Assembly: GCF_003751225.1 (NCBI RefSeq)
Contig: NZ_RJKE01000001.1
Span: forward strand, 1,178,001 to 1,242,000
Length of the DNA: 64,000 bases
Source: Actinocorallia herbida
GTDB lineage: Bacteria; Actinomycetota; Actinomycetes; Streptosporangiales; Streptosporangiaceae
Reading direction: 5' to 3'
Shown here: in pieces, positions 51,332 to 63,475 of the stretch
Layout of the letters: every line of letters begins with the position of its first letter
How positions within the stretch are numbered: position 1 is the stretch's first letter
Notes under the pieces: model-generated
Seen by the model: the letters and a program-made list of their open reading frames with translations, nothing else
What the model was told of the DNA's origin: nothing
Database searches by the model: none
Position numbers and translations under genes: made by a program

Positions 51332-52288
51332 ATGAAGCGCCCCCTTCTGACATCAGCCGTTCTGTCCGGATTGTTCCTGGCGACCGCCGCGTGCGGCGGC
51401 ACGGGCGCGGGCGCCGACGGTGACCGGACCACGGTGACCGCCTCCTTCTACCCGATGGCCTGGCTCGCCGAGCGGGTCGGCGGCGACCACGTGGCCGTCA
51501 CCGCGCTCACCTCGCCCGGCGCCGAGCCGCACGACCTCGAGCTCTCGCCGCGCCAGATCGGGGAGCTGAGCGAGACCGGCCTCGCGCTGTACGTCAAGGA
51601 CCTCCAGCCCGCCGTGGACGACGCGATCGCCCAGCACGCCGCCGACCGCGCGCTGGACGCCGGATCCGTCGTCGACCTGCTCCCCTCCGACGGCCACGCG
51701 CACGAGGACGAGCACACGGGCGGGGGCGAGGACGCCCACGCCGGAGAAGAGGGCCACGCCCACGAGGGCGAGCACGACCCGCACTTCTGGACGGACCCGA
51801 GCCGGATGGCGACCGTCGCCACCGCGCTGGGCGACCGCCTCGCCGAGGCCGACCCGGGCAACGCCGCCGACTACAAGGCCAACGCCCAGAAGACCGCCGA
51901 CGAGCTGACCGCCCTGGACGGCGAGTTCAAGGACGGGCTCGCCTCCTGCGAGGACCGGACGATCGTCACCGGCCACACCGCGTTCACCTACCTCGCCGAC
52001 CGGTACGACCTGGAGCAGGTCGGCGTCTCCGGGCTCGACCCCGAGGCCGAGCCGTCGCCGCGCCGCCTCGCCGAACTCGTCGAGCGCATCAGGTCCAGCG
52101 GCGTGCGCACGGTCTTCACCGAGACCCTCGCCAGCCCCAAGGTCGCCCAGACCCTCGCCGACTCCGCGGGCGTCAAGACCGCGGTGCTCGACCCCGTCGA
52201 GGGCGTCGCCGAGGGCTCCGCAGACGACTACCTGTCCCTCCAGCGCGCGAACCTCGCCGCCCTGCGGACGGCGCTGTCGTGCTCCTGA
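51332..52288 (+). CDS. znuA: zinc ABC transporter substrate-binding lipoprotein
   Basis: A 318-aa cluster A-I metal receptor. Lipobox TAACGG (Cys21). Metal ligands are His67 (GAEPHDLELS), His151 (HDPHFWTDP), a later His (VTGHTAFTYL) and an Asp or Glu near the end. A His/Glu/Asp-rich loop (122-148, about ten His) precedes the second ligand, the mark of zinc- rather than manganese-specific receptors. ATG 51332 gives the lipoprotein signal; a frame upstream crosses the Zur box. It is the first gene of znuA-znuC-znuB-zur. Confidence 0.94.
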   Translation: MKRPLLTSAVLSGLFLATAACGGTGAGADGDRTTVTASFYPMAWLAERVGGDHVAVTALTSPGAEPHDLELSPRQIGELSETGLALYVKDLQPAVDDAIAQHAADRALDAGSVVDLLPSDGHAHEDEHTGGGEDAHAGEEGHAHEGEHDPHFWTDPSRMATVATALGDRLAEADPGNAADYKANAQKTADELTALDGEFKDGLASCEDRTIVTGHTAFTYLADRYDLEQVGVSGLDPEAEPSPRRLAELVERIRSSGVRTVFTETLASPKVAQTLADSAGVKTAVLDPVEGVAEGSADDYLSLQRANLAALRTALSCS

Positions 52289-52317
52289 ACCGGACCGCGC
52301 GCTCAAGGAGGGCGACG

Positions 52318-53130
52318 ATGACGACGACCACCGAGGCACCGGCCGCGGCCGGTGCCACCCCGGTCTTCCGGCTGACGGGCGGCAGGGTCCGCCTGGACGG
52401 CCGCGAGATCCTGCACGGCATCGACCTGGAGGTGGCGCCCGGCGAGGTCGTCGCCCTCATGGGGCCCAACGGCTCGGGCAAGTCCACCCTCGTGCGGGCG
52501 CTGCTGGGGCTCGTCCCGCTCAGTGGCGGCACCCGAGAGCTGTTCGGCGCGCGGCGCTTCCGCGACTGGGGACGGATCGGCTACGTGCCGCAGCGGCTCA
52601 GCGTCGGCGGCGGCGTGCCGGTGACCGTCCGGGAGATCGTCTCCTCGGGGCGGATCGCCCGGCGCGCGCGCTGGCGGCCCGCCTCGGCCGCCGACCGGCA
52701 CGCCGTCGACCACGCGATGGAGGCCGTCGGCATCGCCCACCTCGCCCGGCAGAGCGCGGGCGGGCTGTCGGGCGGCCAGCAGCAGCGGGTCCTCATCGCC
52801 CGCGCGCTCGCCGGGCAGCCCGACGTGATCGTCATGGACGAGCCGCTCGCCGGGGTCGACGCCGCCAACCAGGACGCGCTCGCCGCGACCCTCACCCGGC
52901 TCGTCGCCGACGGCGTCACCGTGCTGCTCGTGCTGCACGAGCTCGGTCCGCTCGCCGGGCTCATCACCCGCAGCGTGGTGCTGGAGCACGGCGAGATCGT
53001 GCACGAGGGGGAGGCGCCGGAGCCGTCCGGCGACTGCGCGGAGCCCGGCCACGACCACGTGCACCCGCACGCGGAGCCGGCCGGGGCCTCCCTGTGGGAC
53101 ACGGGGTTCCGTGCCGCCAAGGACTGCTGA
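52318..53130 (+). CDS. znuC: zinc ABC transporter ATP-binding protein
   Basis: A 270-aa ABC ATPase with Walker A GPNGSGKST, signature LSGGQQQRVLIARAL, Walker B VIVMDEPLAGVD and the switch region LVLHELGPL. The C-terminus carries a His-rich tail (HDHVHPHAEP), a zinc-binding feature seen in ZnuC. Start ATG 52318 after AAGGAGGG is preferred over 52279. It lies 29 bp after znuA. Confidence 0.94.
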   Translation: MTTTTEAPAAAGATPVFRLTGGRVRLDGREILHGIDLEVAPGEVVALMGPNGSGKSTLVRALLGLVPLSGGTRELFGARRFRDWGRIGYVPQRLSVGGGVPVTVREIVSSGRIARRARWRPASAADRHAVDHAMEAVGIAHLARQSAGGLSGGQQQRVLIARALAGQPDVIVMDEPLAGVDAANQDALAATLTRLVADGVTVLLVLHELGPLAGLITRSVVLEHGEIVHEGEAPEPSGDCAEPGHDHVHPHAEPAGASLWDTGFRAAKDC

Positions 53131-53150
53131 GCCGAGAAGGACTGAGACAA

Positions 53151-54032
53151 GTGCTCGCCTATGACTTCATGCAGCGCGCCCTGCTGGCCGCGCTGCTCAT
53201 CGGCCTCGCCGCGCCCGCCGTGGGCACGTTCCTCGTGCAGCGGCGGCTGTCGCTGCTCGGCGACGGCATCGGCCACATCGCCCTCACCGGCGTCGCCCTC
53301 GGCCTGGTCACCAGCACCTCGCCGCTGCTCGGCGCGGTCGTGGTGTCGGTGCTCGGCGCGATCCTCATCGAGCTGATGCGCTCGTCGGGGCGGACCGGCG
53401 GCGACCTCGCGCTCGCGCTGCTGTTCTACGGCGGCCTCGCGGGCGGCGTGCTGGTCACCAACTTCGCGCCGGGCGGCAGCACCTCCAACCTGCTGTCGTA
53501 CCTGTTCGGCTCGATCAGCAGCGTCTCGCGCGAGGACCTGTACGTGATCGCCGGCCTGGTCGTCGCGGTGTTCGCCGTGCTCGCGGTGTTCGGCAGGGAG
53601 CTGTTCCTGCTGTGCCAGGACGAGGAGATGGCCCGCGCGTCCGGCGTGCGGGTGCGCTTCCTCAGCATCCTGCTCGCGGTCGTCGCCGCGCTCACCATCG
53701 TGGTGGCGATGCGGGTGGTCGGGCTGCTGCTCGTCAGCGCGCTCATGGTCGTGCCGGTCGCCGCGGCCCAGCAGCTCACGCGCGGCTTCAAGGCGACCGC
53801 GGCGCTCGCCATGGTCTTCGGCGTGCTGTCCGCCCTCGGCGGGCTCACCGCGTCCTACCAGTTCAGCGTGGGGGAGGTGAACATCTCGCCGGGGCCGGCC
53901 ATCGTGGTGACCGCACTCGCCCTGTTCACCGTCTCGGCGGTGCTCGGCCCGCTCACCCGACGTCGCGCGGCGCGGGCGGTGCGCGGGCCGCTAGAGTCAG
54001 GGCGAGAAACCGCGCTAGAGGAGGCCTCATGA
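53151..54032 (+). CDS. znuB: zinc ABC transporter permease
   Basis: A 293-aa ABC-3 family permease with about eight helices, beginning VLAYDFMQRALLAALLIGL. It has the family stretches LSLLGDGIGHIALTGVALG and MRVVGLLLVSALMVVPVAAA. GTG 53151 is the start. The stop overlaps the zur start (ATGA). It forms the channel of the zinc importer. Confidence 0.94.
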   Translation: MLAYDFMQRALLAALLIGLAAPAVGTFLVQRRLSLLGDGIGHIALTGVALGLVTSTSPLLGAVVVSVLGAILIELMRSSGRTGGDLALALLFYGGLAGGVLVTNFAPGGSTSNLLSYLFGSISSVSREDLYVIAGLVVAVFAVLAVFGRELFLLCQDEEMARASGVRVRFLSILLAVVAALTIVVAMRVVGLLLVSALMVVPVAAAQQLTRGFKATAALAMVFGVLSALGGLTASYQFSVGEVNISPGPAIVVTALALFTVSAVLGPLTRRRAARAVRGPLESGRETALEEAS

Positions 54033-54409
54033 CGACCGCCAGACGCGACGCCGTTCGCCGCGCCCTGGCAGGGGGAGAAGGCTTCCGCAGCGCCCAGGAC
54101 ATCTACGCGGTCCTGCGCGCCGAAGGCTCCAAGATCGGCCTGACCACGGTCTACCGCGCGCTCCAGGCGCTGTCGGAGTCCGGCGAGGTCGACGTGCTGC
54201 GCACCGCCGACGGGGAGGCCGTCTACCGGGCCTGTTCCAGCGTCGAGCACCACCATCACCTGGTGTGCCGCTCCTGCGGCAGGACGATCGAGGTGGCCGG
54301 TCCCGCGGTGGAGAAATGGGCCGACGCCCTCGCCGCCGAGCACGGATTCACCGAAATGACGCACACGATCGAGATCTTCGGTACCTGCCCGGATTGCGGC
54401 GCGTCCTGA
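54029..54409 (+). CDS. zur: zinc uptake regulator, Fur family
   Basis: A 126-aa Fur-family repressor. The winged helix includes IGLTTVYRALQALSESGEVD. The dimer and metal-binding part has HHHHLVCRSCGRTIEV and a final CPDCG, giving the two CxxC structural zinc pairs, and a His-rich regulatory site. It represses when zinc is sufficient. It is coupled to znuB by a 4-base overlap, so the operon makes its own repressor; the matching operator is upstream of znuA. Confidence 0.95.
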   Translation: MTTARRDAVRRALAGGEGFRSAQDIYAVLRAEGSKIGLTTVYRALQALSESGEVDVLRTADGEAVYRACSSVEHHHHLVCRSCGRTIEVAGPAVEKWADALAAEHGFTEMTHTIEIFGTCPDCGAS

Positions 54410-54484
54410 GACGGCCGTAGCGGGTGGCCGGTTCGCCCGATGGGGCGGGCGCGGCCGGATTAGGCTGGGTGTCAGCGGGTCCGT

Positions 54485-54509
54485 CTCCGCCCATGTCGGG
54501 TGGGCGGAG
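54485..54509. terminator. hairpin between convergent zur and GH15 gene
   Basis: CTCCGCCCA (54485-54493) and TGGGCGGAG (54501-54509) with a 7-base loop; wobble and one more G-C pair extend the stem outward. Confidence 0.6.
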
Positions 54510-54568
54510 GCGGAACCGCCACCGCAGGACGGCGGCCTCGTGAGCCACCGTCCCGGGACGATTCCGTT

Positions 54569-56461
54569 CTAACTGAACGGATACAGGCGCTGGCCGCGAT
54601 CGGCGCCGATGACCTGCATCACCGCGTTGATCAGGGCCAGGTGGGTGAACGCCTGAGGGAAGTTGCCGAGGTGCCGACCCGTGTGCGGGTCGATCTCCTC
54701 GGCGTACAGCTGAAGGTGCGAGGCGTAGCTCAGCAGCTTCTGGCACAGCGTCCTGGCGCGCTCGGTCTCGCCGATCATCACCAGGGCCGAGACCAGCCAG
54801 AACGAGCAGATCGTGAACGTGCCCTCTTCGGACACGAACCCGTCGTCCGTCTCGTCGGTGCGGTACCTGAGCACCAGGTCGTCCTCGGTGAGCTCCTCGG
54901 CGATCGCCAGGACCGTCTCGCGCACCCTCTTGTCGTCGGCGGGCAGGAAGCCCACCAGCGGGATGAGCAGCACCGAGGCGTCCAGCGACTTGGCGCCGTA
55001 GTGCGCGGTGAAGACACCCCGCTCGTCCAGGGCACCGGCCAGGACGTCGTCGCGGATCTCGTCGGCCGCGCGCTGCCAGCGCTCGGCCCGCGCGTGCTCG
55101 TCGGCGCCGCGCAGCCGCGCCAGCTGGGCGCCGCGCTGGGCGGCGAGCCAGCAGAACACCTTCGAGGACGTGAAGTGCTGCGGCGCGCCGCGCACCTCCC
55201 ACATGCCGCAGTCCGGCTCGCGCCAGTGCAGCAGTGCCTCCTCGACCTGGGTGACGACGATCTTCCAGAGCCTGTCGTCGAGCCTGTCGCGCTTGCGGAC
55301 GAACAGGTAGATCGACCCCGTGATGGCGCCCCACACGTCGTGCTGCGCCTGGGTGTAGGCCCCGTTGCCGATCCGGACGGGCTTGGCGTTGTCGTAGCCC
55401 GACAGGTGGTCGAGCTCCGACTCGGGGAGCTCCGACCTTCCGTCCACCCCGTACATGATCTGGAGGCGTCCGTCGGACTCCTCCGCCACGTCGGTGATGA
55501 AGTGGAAGAAGTCGTTGGCCTCCCAGTCGTAACCGAGGGTGTAGAACGCCCACAGCGTCATGGTGCTGTCGCGGATCCACGTGTACCGGTAGTCCCAGTT
55601 GCGGTCCCCGCCGGGTGTCTCGGGCAGCGAGGTCGTCGCCGCCGCGGCCACCGCGCCGGTCGGCGCGTAGGTGAGACCCTTCAGGGTGAGGGCGCTCCTT
55701 TGGAGAAACGACCTCCAGGGATGGTCGGGAAAGTCGCCCCGGTCCAGCCAGTGCTGCCAGTGGTGGATGGTCCACCGCAGCCGTTCCTCGGCTTCGGTGA
55801 GGTCCTTCGGCGCGCCGTGGGTGCTCCACGACAGCGCGACGAAGCGTGACTCGCCCTCCTTCAGGAGGGTGCGGCTGGTGGCCAGCGAGCCCTCGAAGCC
55901 GACGTTCATGTCGGTCGTCAGGTGCAGGCTGAGCCCGCCCCCGACGGCGACGGCGGCCTGGTAGCCCTGGTCGGTGTAGTTCCACCGGGCCGGGGTGCGG
56001 CCGTACTCGAACACCGGCATGCAGTCCATGCGGACCTGCACGTTGCCGCTGACGCACTTGACCTTGCGCAGCAGCACATGGTCGGCGTCGTAGTCGGTGG
56101 GGGCGCGGCGGTGCGACTCCGAGCGCTCGTCCTCATGGTGCCAAGGGCCCATGAGCAGGGCGTCGGTGACGACGAGCCAGCCCCCGCGGGTCCACCAAGT
56201 GGTCTCCATGACCATGGTGCCCGGAATGTAACGCTGAGCGGCGGGGACTTCCACCCCGGCCGGAGCGATCCGGAAGTATCCGGCGTCTCGGTCGAGGATG
56301 GAGCCGAACACGCTGGGCGAGTCGATCCTGGGAAGGCACAGCCATTCCACGTTGCCGCTCGGCGCTATCAGCGCGGTCGTCTCGCAGTCCGACAGGAACC
56401 CGAAGTCCGCGATGGGCGCGAACGGTTCACTGCCGGGCCCCAGGGCCCCACGACGTCGCAC
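54569..56461 (-). CDS. GH15-family (glucoamylase/trehalase-like) glycoside hydrolase
   Basis: A 630-aa cytoplasmic enzyme of the GH15 type seen in actinobacterial trehalases and glucoamylase-like proteins. The N-terminal beta-sandwich is typical (PIADFGFLSDCETTALIAPS, VEWLCLPRIDSPSVFGSILD). The catalytic (alpha/alpha)6 barrel has GGDRNWDYRYTWIRDS, a Glu in CGMWEVRG as likely general acid, and LGNFPQAFTHLALINA near the end. The start is GTG 56461, chosen because a near-perfect ribosome site GGGAGGTGA ends about 5 bases before it; a frame to 56500 would put this site inside the gene. Trehalose or an alpha-glucan is the likely substrate. No signal peptide. Confidence 0.88.
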   Translation of the reverse strand: MRRRGALGPGSEPFAPIADFGFLSDCETTALIAPSGNVEWLCLPRIDSPSVFGSILDRDAGYFRIAPAGVEVPAAQRYIPGTMVMETTWWTRGGWLVVTDALLMGPWHHEDERSESHRRAPTDYDADHVLLRKVKCVSGNVQVRMDCMPVFEYGRTPARWNYTDQGYQAAVAVGGGLSLHLTTDMNVGFEGSLATSRTLLKEGESRFVALSWSTHGAPKDLTEAEERLRWTIHHWQHWLDRGDFPDHPWRSFLQRSALTLKGLTYAPTGAVAAAATTSLPETPGGDRNWDYRYTWIRDSTMTLWAFYTLGYDWEANDFFHFITDVAEESDGRLQIMYGVDGRSELPESELDHLSGYDNAKPVRIGNGAYTQAQHDVWGAITGSIYLFVRKRDRLDDRLWKIVVTQVEEALLHWREPDCGMWEVRGAPQHFTSSKVFCWLAAQRGAQLARLRGADEHARAERWQRAADEIRDDVLAGALDERGVFTAHYGAKSLDASVLLIPLVGFLPADDKRVRETVLAIAEELTEDDLVLRYRTDETDDGFVSEEGTFTICSFWLVSALVMIGETERARTLCQKLLSYASHLQLYAEEIDPHTGRHLGNFPQAFTHLALINAVMQVIGADRGQRLYPFS

Positions 56462-56676
56462 GGCCTCACCTCCCTCGTACTCTGCTTCCCCGGTTTTCAC
56501 GGGTGGGCACGCTCCAATCCAGTGTGAAAAGAACGCAAAGTTTCTGGAACAACACGATTGGCTTAGACCACAGCACCCCCTCTGACCAGCCGATTTGCCC
56601 TCATGGAGAATGGGGTGAAGGGGCCTGAACAGGGCAACAGGTACAGTTCACGACCAAAGGGTGGAAGGAGCTGGCC

Positions 56677-59349
<2,673 letters not shown>

Positions 59350-59354
59350 CCGGA

Positions 59355-59385
59355 TCGGCCCGGCACCTTCGCGGTGCCGGGCCGA
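59355..59385 (+). terminator. terminator after ppdK
   Basis: TCGGCCCGGCACC (59355-59367) and GGTGCCGGGCCGA (59373-59385) form a perfect 13-bp stem with loop TTCGC, 5 bp after the stop. Confidence 0.8.
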
Positions 59386-59417
59386 ACCGCCTGATCTCCG
59401 CGTCCATCTCACATAGT

Positions 59418-60155
59418 GTGAGTGCCACGATGGCGATGGACGCGGACGCGATGGAACAGCAGGCAGAGCGGCATGGGGACGGGCGGGGGCCCACGTCCCG
59501 CACCAAGCGGGGCAGGCGAAAGAAGCGCGACAAGCGGCGCAAGCCGCGGTTTCTGGTGTGGACGGGCAGGATCCTGTTCGTCGTGATCTCGGTCGTCGTG
59601 CTCACCCCGCTCGTCGTCGGCTGGCGGGTCTGGTACGAGGCGCGCCAGGACCACCGGTCCGCCTCCGACGCGATCGTCGTGCTCGGCGCGGCCCAGTACG
59701 ACGGGCGGCCCTCGTCGTACCTGGAGTACCGGCTCCGGCACGCCAAGGAGCTGTACGACGAGGACGTCGCCCCCAAGATCGTCACCGTCGGCGGCAAGCA
59801 GACCGGCGACCGGGTGACCGAGGCCGCCGCCGGACGCGACTTCCTCATCGGGCTCGGGGTTCCCGCCGCCGACGTCGTCGCGGTGGAGAGCGGCCGCGAC
59901 ACGCTGCAGAGCATGGTCGCGGTGGGCAAGGAGTACAAGAAGCACGGCTGGGAGACCGGCGTGGTCGTCACCGACCCGTGGCACAGCCTCCGCTCGCAGA
60001 AGATGGCCTCGGACAACGGCATCGAAGCCGTGTCGTCGCCTACGCGCAGCGGTCCGAGCGTCCTCACCCGCGACACGCAGCTCCAGTCCATCGTCCGCGA
60101 GACGGGCGGCTACCTCTACTACGTGTTGCTGGGCCGTAGTCGCGCCAAGACGTGA
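59418..60155 (+). CDS. YdcF/SanA-like DUF218 membrane protein
   Basis: A 245-aa protein. A strongly basic cytoplasmic tail (residues 25-45, [13 protein letters not shown]) is followed by one membrane helix (about 48-68). The external DUF218 domain has [33 protein letters not shown] and [16 protein letters not shown]. Family members are tied to vancomycin sensitivity and wall biology; chemistry is unknown. The start is GTG 59418 or ATG 59430; neither has a ribosome site, and CATAGT just before suggests possible leaderless translation. Confidence 0.85.
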   Translation: MSATMAMDADAMEQQAERHGDGRGPTSRTKRGRRKKRDKRRKPRFLVWTGRILFVVISVVVLTPLVVGWRVWYEARQDHRSASDAIVVLGAAQYDGRPSSYLEYRLRHAKELYDEDVAPKIVTVGGKQTGDRVTEAAAGRDFLIGLGVPAADVVAVESGRDTLQSMVAVGKEYKKHGWETGVVVTDPWHSLRSQKMASDNGIEAVSSPTRSGPSVLTRDTQLQSIVRETGGYLYYVLLGRSRAKT

Positions 60156-60195
60156 ACGACACGGAAGCTTCACCTCGGCGCACTATCCTCGGCGG

Positions 60196-61410
60196 ATGAA
60201 CGGCTACACCTCCTTCGACATCGAGCGCTGGGCCCCCGAGGTGCCCAAGCGCCGCGACCGGACGGCCTTCGAGCGCGACCGCGCCCGGGTGCTGCACAGC
60301 GCGGCGCTGCGGCGGCTGTCGTCCAAGACCCAGGTGGGCGACCCCGGCTCCAACGACTTCCAGCGCACCCGCCTCACCCACTCCCTGGAGTGCGGCCAGG
60401 TCGGCCGCGAGCTCGGCAAGTCCCTCGGCTGCGACCCCGACCTCGTCGAGACCGCGTGCCTCGCGCACGACCTCGGCCACCCGCCGTTCGGCCACAACGG
60501 CGAGAAGGCCCTGGACGTCTTCGCCACCGCGTGCGGCGGGTTCGAGGGCAACGCGCAGAGCCTGCGGCTGCTCACCCGGCTGGAGCACAAGTCGTTCGCC
60601 GAGGACGGGCGCAGCGTCGGGCTCAACCTGACCCGCGCGTCCCTGGACGGCACGATGAAGTACCCCTGGCGGCGGCGCGACAATCCGGCCAAGTACGGCG
60701 TCTACGACGACGACCTCGAGGTCGCGCTGTGGGTCAGGTCGGAGGCGCCCGAGGGCAGGACGTGCTTCGAGGCCCAGGTGATGGACTGGTCCGACGACGT
60801 CGCCTACTCCGTCCACGACCTCGAGGACGCGCTCGTCACGGGCTCGGTCCACCTGGGGATGCTGGCCGACCCCGTCCTGCGCAAGGACGTCGCGGCCGTG
60901 GCGGCGAAGATGTACGGGAGCGAGGGCGACGCGCCGGAGCTGGAGGAGCGCTTCACGATCCTGCTGGACCAGCCGTTCTGGCCGGGCGAGATCGACCACA
61001 CCGCCTCGGCCTACGCCGCGCTGAAGAACCTCACGAGCTGGCTCATCGGCCGGTTCTGCATGGGCGCGGAGGAGGCGACGCGCGACGCCTACGGACCCGG
61101 CCCCCTCACCCGGTACGAGGCCGACCTGATCGTCCCGCGGCACATCCGGCAGGAGGTGTCGCTGCTCAAGGCGGTCACCGCGCACTACGTGTGGATCAGC
61201 TACGAGGCGAGCCGGGCCAGGCAGCGCCAGGTGATCGCCGAGCTGGCCGAGGCGGTCGCCGCGGGCGCGCCGGGCACCCTCGACCCGCTGTACCGGTGGG
61301 CCTACGCCGACGCCGCCGACGCCCCGGCGCGGCGCCGCGTCGTGGTCGACCAGATCGCGTCCCTGACCGACATCAGCGCGCTGGCCTGGCACGCGAGGCT
61401 CTGCGGCTGA
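60196..61410 (+). CDS. dgt: deoxyguanosinetriphosphate triphosphohydrolase-like protein
   Basis: A 404-aa HD-domain phosphohydrolase that removes triphosphate from dNTPs and so limits nucleotide pools. Metal-binding HD residues lie in [27 protein letters not shown] and [17 protein letters not shown], in the order typical of the short actinobacterial Dgt type. ATG 60196 start. In many actinobacteria dnaG follows dgt; here an FAD oxidoreductase does. Confidence 0.94.
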   Translation: MNGYTSFDIERWAPEVPKRRDRTAFERDRARVLHSAALRRLSSKTQVGDPGSNDFQRTRLTHSLECGQVGRELGKSLGCDPDLVETACLAHDLGHPPFGHNGEKALDVFATACGGFEGNAQSLRLLTRLEHKSFAEDGRSVGLNLTRASLDGTMKYPWRRRDNPAKYGVYDDDLEVALWVRSEAPEGRTCFEAQVMDWSDDVAYSVHDLEDALVTGSVHLGMLADPVLRKDVAAVAAKMYGSEGDAPELEERFTILLDQPFWPGEIDHTASAYAALKNLTSWLIGRFCMGAEEATRDAYGPGPLTRYEADLIVPRHIRQEVSLLKAVTAHYVWISYEASRARQRQVIAELAEAVAAGAPGTLDPLYRWAYADAADAPARRRVVVDQIASLTDISALAWHARLCG

Positions 61411-61499
61411 CACGCCGGGGGCCTCCGCGCCGCCGGAGAGTTGTCCACAGCGGCTTGTGCCCGTCCCGCATCCGGTGTGGCAGTGTGGGCCATGTGGGG

Positions 61500-61525
61500 G
61501 TCGGCGGCGCACCCGCGCCGCCGAC
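61500..61525. repeat. 11-bp perfect hairpin upstream of the FAD oxidoreductase
   Basis: GTCGGCGGCGC (61500-61510) and GCGCCGCCGAC (61515-61525) around loop ACCC. It is 90 bp after dgt and 28 bp before the next start, so it may end the dgt transcript or sit in the leader of the next gene. Confidence 0.5.
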
Positions 61526-61552
61526 GGTTCGGCACATGACGGGGAGAGCACG

Positions 61553-62782
61553 ATGCCGGAGACCAGGAGCACTCATGTGATCGTCGGCGCGGGCCTGGCG
61601 GGGGCCAAGGCCGCGGAGACGCTGCGCGCGGAGGGCTTTGACGGGCGGATCGTCCTGATCGGACGGGAGAACGAGCGCCCGTACGAGCGGCCTCCGCTGA
61701 GCAAGGAAGTCCTGCTGGGAAAGAAGGACGACGACTCGGTCTACGTCCACGAGGCCGGCTGGTACGCCGAGCACGACGTGGAGCTGCGGGAGGGCGTCGA
61801 GGCGCAGGCGCTCGACCTCGCGGAACGCCGGGTGGGCCTCTCTGACGGCTCGTCCGTGGAGTACACCAGGCTGCTGCTGGCCATGGGCGCGACCCCACGC
61901 CGCCTGCGGGTCCCCGGCGCGAACCTGGAGGGCGTCAGCACGCTGCGCACCAGGGCCGATTCGCTGGCGCTGCGCGCGCGGATCTCCGGGGGCGGCCTGC
62001 GCGTGGCCATCGTCGGCGGGGGCTGGATCGGCCTGGAGGTCGCGGCCGCGGCCCGCACCTACGGCAACGAGGTGACGGTGCTGGAGGCCGAGGCCACCCC
62101 GCTGCACGTCCCCCTCGGCCCCGAGGTCGGCGCCCTGTTCGCCGACCTGCACCGGGCGCACGGCGTCGAGATCCGCTGCGGCGAGGGCCTGTTCGCGCTG
62201 CGCGGCGAGGGCTCGGTCGACCATGTGACGACCTCGCTCGGCCACGAGATCCCGGCCGACCTCGTCCTCATGGGCGTCGGCGCGGTCCCGGAGGATTCCC
62301 TGGCCCGGGCGGCCGGCCTCAAGTGCGAGAACGGCGTCCTGGTCGACTCCTCCCTGCGCACCGACGACCCCGATGTCTACGCCGCCGGCGACGTCGCCTC
62401 CGCCTACCACCCCCTCTACCGCCGCCACCTCCGCGTCGAGCACTGGGCGAACGCCCTCAACGCCGGCCCCGCCGCCGCCCGGTCCATGCTGGGCCAGGAC
62501 GTCACGTACGACCGGGTCCCCTACTTCTTCTCCGACCAGTACGACCTCGGCATGGAGTTCTCCGGCTACGCGACCCCCGGCGCCTACGACAAGGTCGTCT
62601 TCCGCGGCGACCCCGCCTCCGGCGAGTACATCGCCTTCTGGCTCTCCCAGGGAGCCGTGGTCGCCGCCATGAACGCCAACATCTGGGACGTCACCGATCC
62701 CCTCCAGTCCCTCATCCGCTCCGGGAAGAAGGTCGAAGAGTCCCGCCTCACCGACCCAGCGGTCCCCCTCGCCGACCTCTGA
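61553..62782 (+). CDS. FAD-dependent ferredoxin/rubredoxin reductase-like oxidoreductase
   Basis: A 409-aa flavoprotein of the ferredoxin-NAD(P) reductase type used with ring-hydroxylating oxygenases or P450s. FAD-binding GAGLAGAKAAETLR at the start, then RPYERPPLSKEVL, the NAD-binding VGGGWIGLEVAAAA in the middle, and the second FAD motif VYAAGDVAS. The C-terminal domain has EHWANALNAG. ATG 61553 follows GGGGAGAG. No ferredoxin or oxygenase gene lies next to it, so its partner is elsewhere. Confidence 0.9.
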   Translation: MPETRSTHVIVGAGLAGAKAAETLRAEGFDGRIVLIGRENERPYERPPLSKEVLLGKKDDDSVYVHEAGWYAEHDVELREGVEAQALDLAERRVGLSDGSSVEYTRLLLAMGATPRRLRVPGANLEGVSTLRTRADSLALRARISGGGLRVAIVGGGWIGLEVAAAARTYGNEVTVLEAEATPLHVPLGPEVGALFADLHRAHGVEIRCGEGLFALRGEGSVDHVTTSLGHEIPADLVLMGVGAVPEDSLARAAGLKCENGVLVDSSLRTDDPDVYAAGDVASAYHPLYRRHLRVEHWANALNAGPAAARSMLGQDVTYDRVPYFFSDQYDLGMEFSGYATPGAYDKVVFRGDPASGEYIAFWLSQGAVVAAMNANIWDVTDPLQSLIRSGKKVEESRLTDPAVPLADL

Positions 62783-62869
62783 CCCCGGGTGCCCACGGCC
62801 GCCCGCCCGAGGCGCGGCGGCCCGAGCGTCCTTCTGCACCGGGGCCGAGCACGGCCGCCTCAGCGGCCC

Positions 62870-63116
62870 CGTACCCGGACCCGGGCAGATCGTCGAAGGC
62901 CGCCGCGGAGTCGGCGGTGACGAGGGTGCGCACGGCGGTCGGGCGACGACCGGGGCGCGGTCGTGCTCGTTCGCCCACGCCGACGGACACGGCCGGGAGG
63001 GGGTGTCCGGAGAGCAGGCCGCGCGTGGGCCGACCTGGCGTACATCGTGTTCGCCGGGTAGGTCGCCGCTCTGCCGCGTTCAGCGCACCGGAGGCGAGAA
63101 TCAGGCGTCCGGCCAC
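62870..63116 (-). pseudogene. decayed PIN-domain toxin (VapC-like) relic
   Basis: From GTG 63116 the minus strand reads VAGRLILASGALNAAER, which resembles the start of a VapC PIN domain (LILDTGALIAAER). The catalytic Asp has become Ala. About 50 codons later it reads RTLVTADSAAAFDDLPG, matching the end of such toxins (VVVTAD...F.DLPGV). The middle, with the other acidic residues, is missing or out of frame, and the span (about 80 codons) is well short of the usual 130. It overlaps the antitoxin-like relic as intact pairs do. Confidence 0.5.
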
Positions 63117-63338
63117 GTCGGCCGCGGCTTCGCTGCCACGCCCTCGCGTGCCGCGGCCGCACCCTGGGCGTGGTCCTCATCCGGCGAGCACCGCGAGCCG
63201 GAGAGGAGCTCCTTGACCAAGCGTCCGGCGGCGGAGATCCCCTTCTCGCCGGGGGCACCACGAACGTCTCGCCTCGCTCCACCGCTGTCGCCACCTGGCG
63301 ACCTTCGGTGCGCTCTCGGGAACACTGATCGGCTTCAT
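63101..63338 (-). pseudogene. decayed Phd/YefM-type antitoxin relic
   Basis: From ATG 63338 the minus strand reads MKPISVPESA, then in another frame VATAVERGETFVV, then in a third GRLVKELLSGS ... DEDHAQGAAAAREG ... PTWPDA and a stop. These pieces follow each other in the order of a Phd-type antitoxin (MKPISVSEA..., VERGETFVVTRRGRPVARL, acidic toxin-binding tail), so at least two frameshifts have broken it. Confidence 0.5.
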
Positions 63339-63475
63339 GAACCGGATCATCCGACCACCCCGAGGGCTTGCGGCACGTTCCTGCTGGTTCCTGCCGGTGC
63401 GTACCGGTGCGTGCCGGGTGGCCGGGCGGGTAGCGGCTGGGGCGGCTGAGATAGCGAGGTGCGGTCGGGAGGCGG

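Noticed and set aside
63003-63449. A 148-codon + strand frame at the right end
   Set aside because: Lies antisense to the recognisable toxin-antitoxin relic, and has low-complexity composition.
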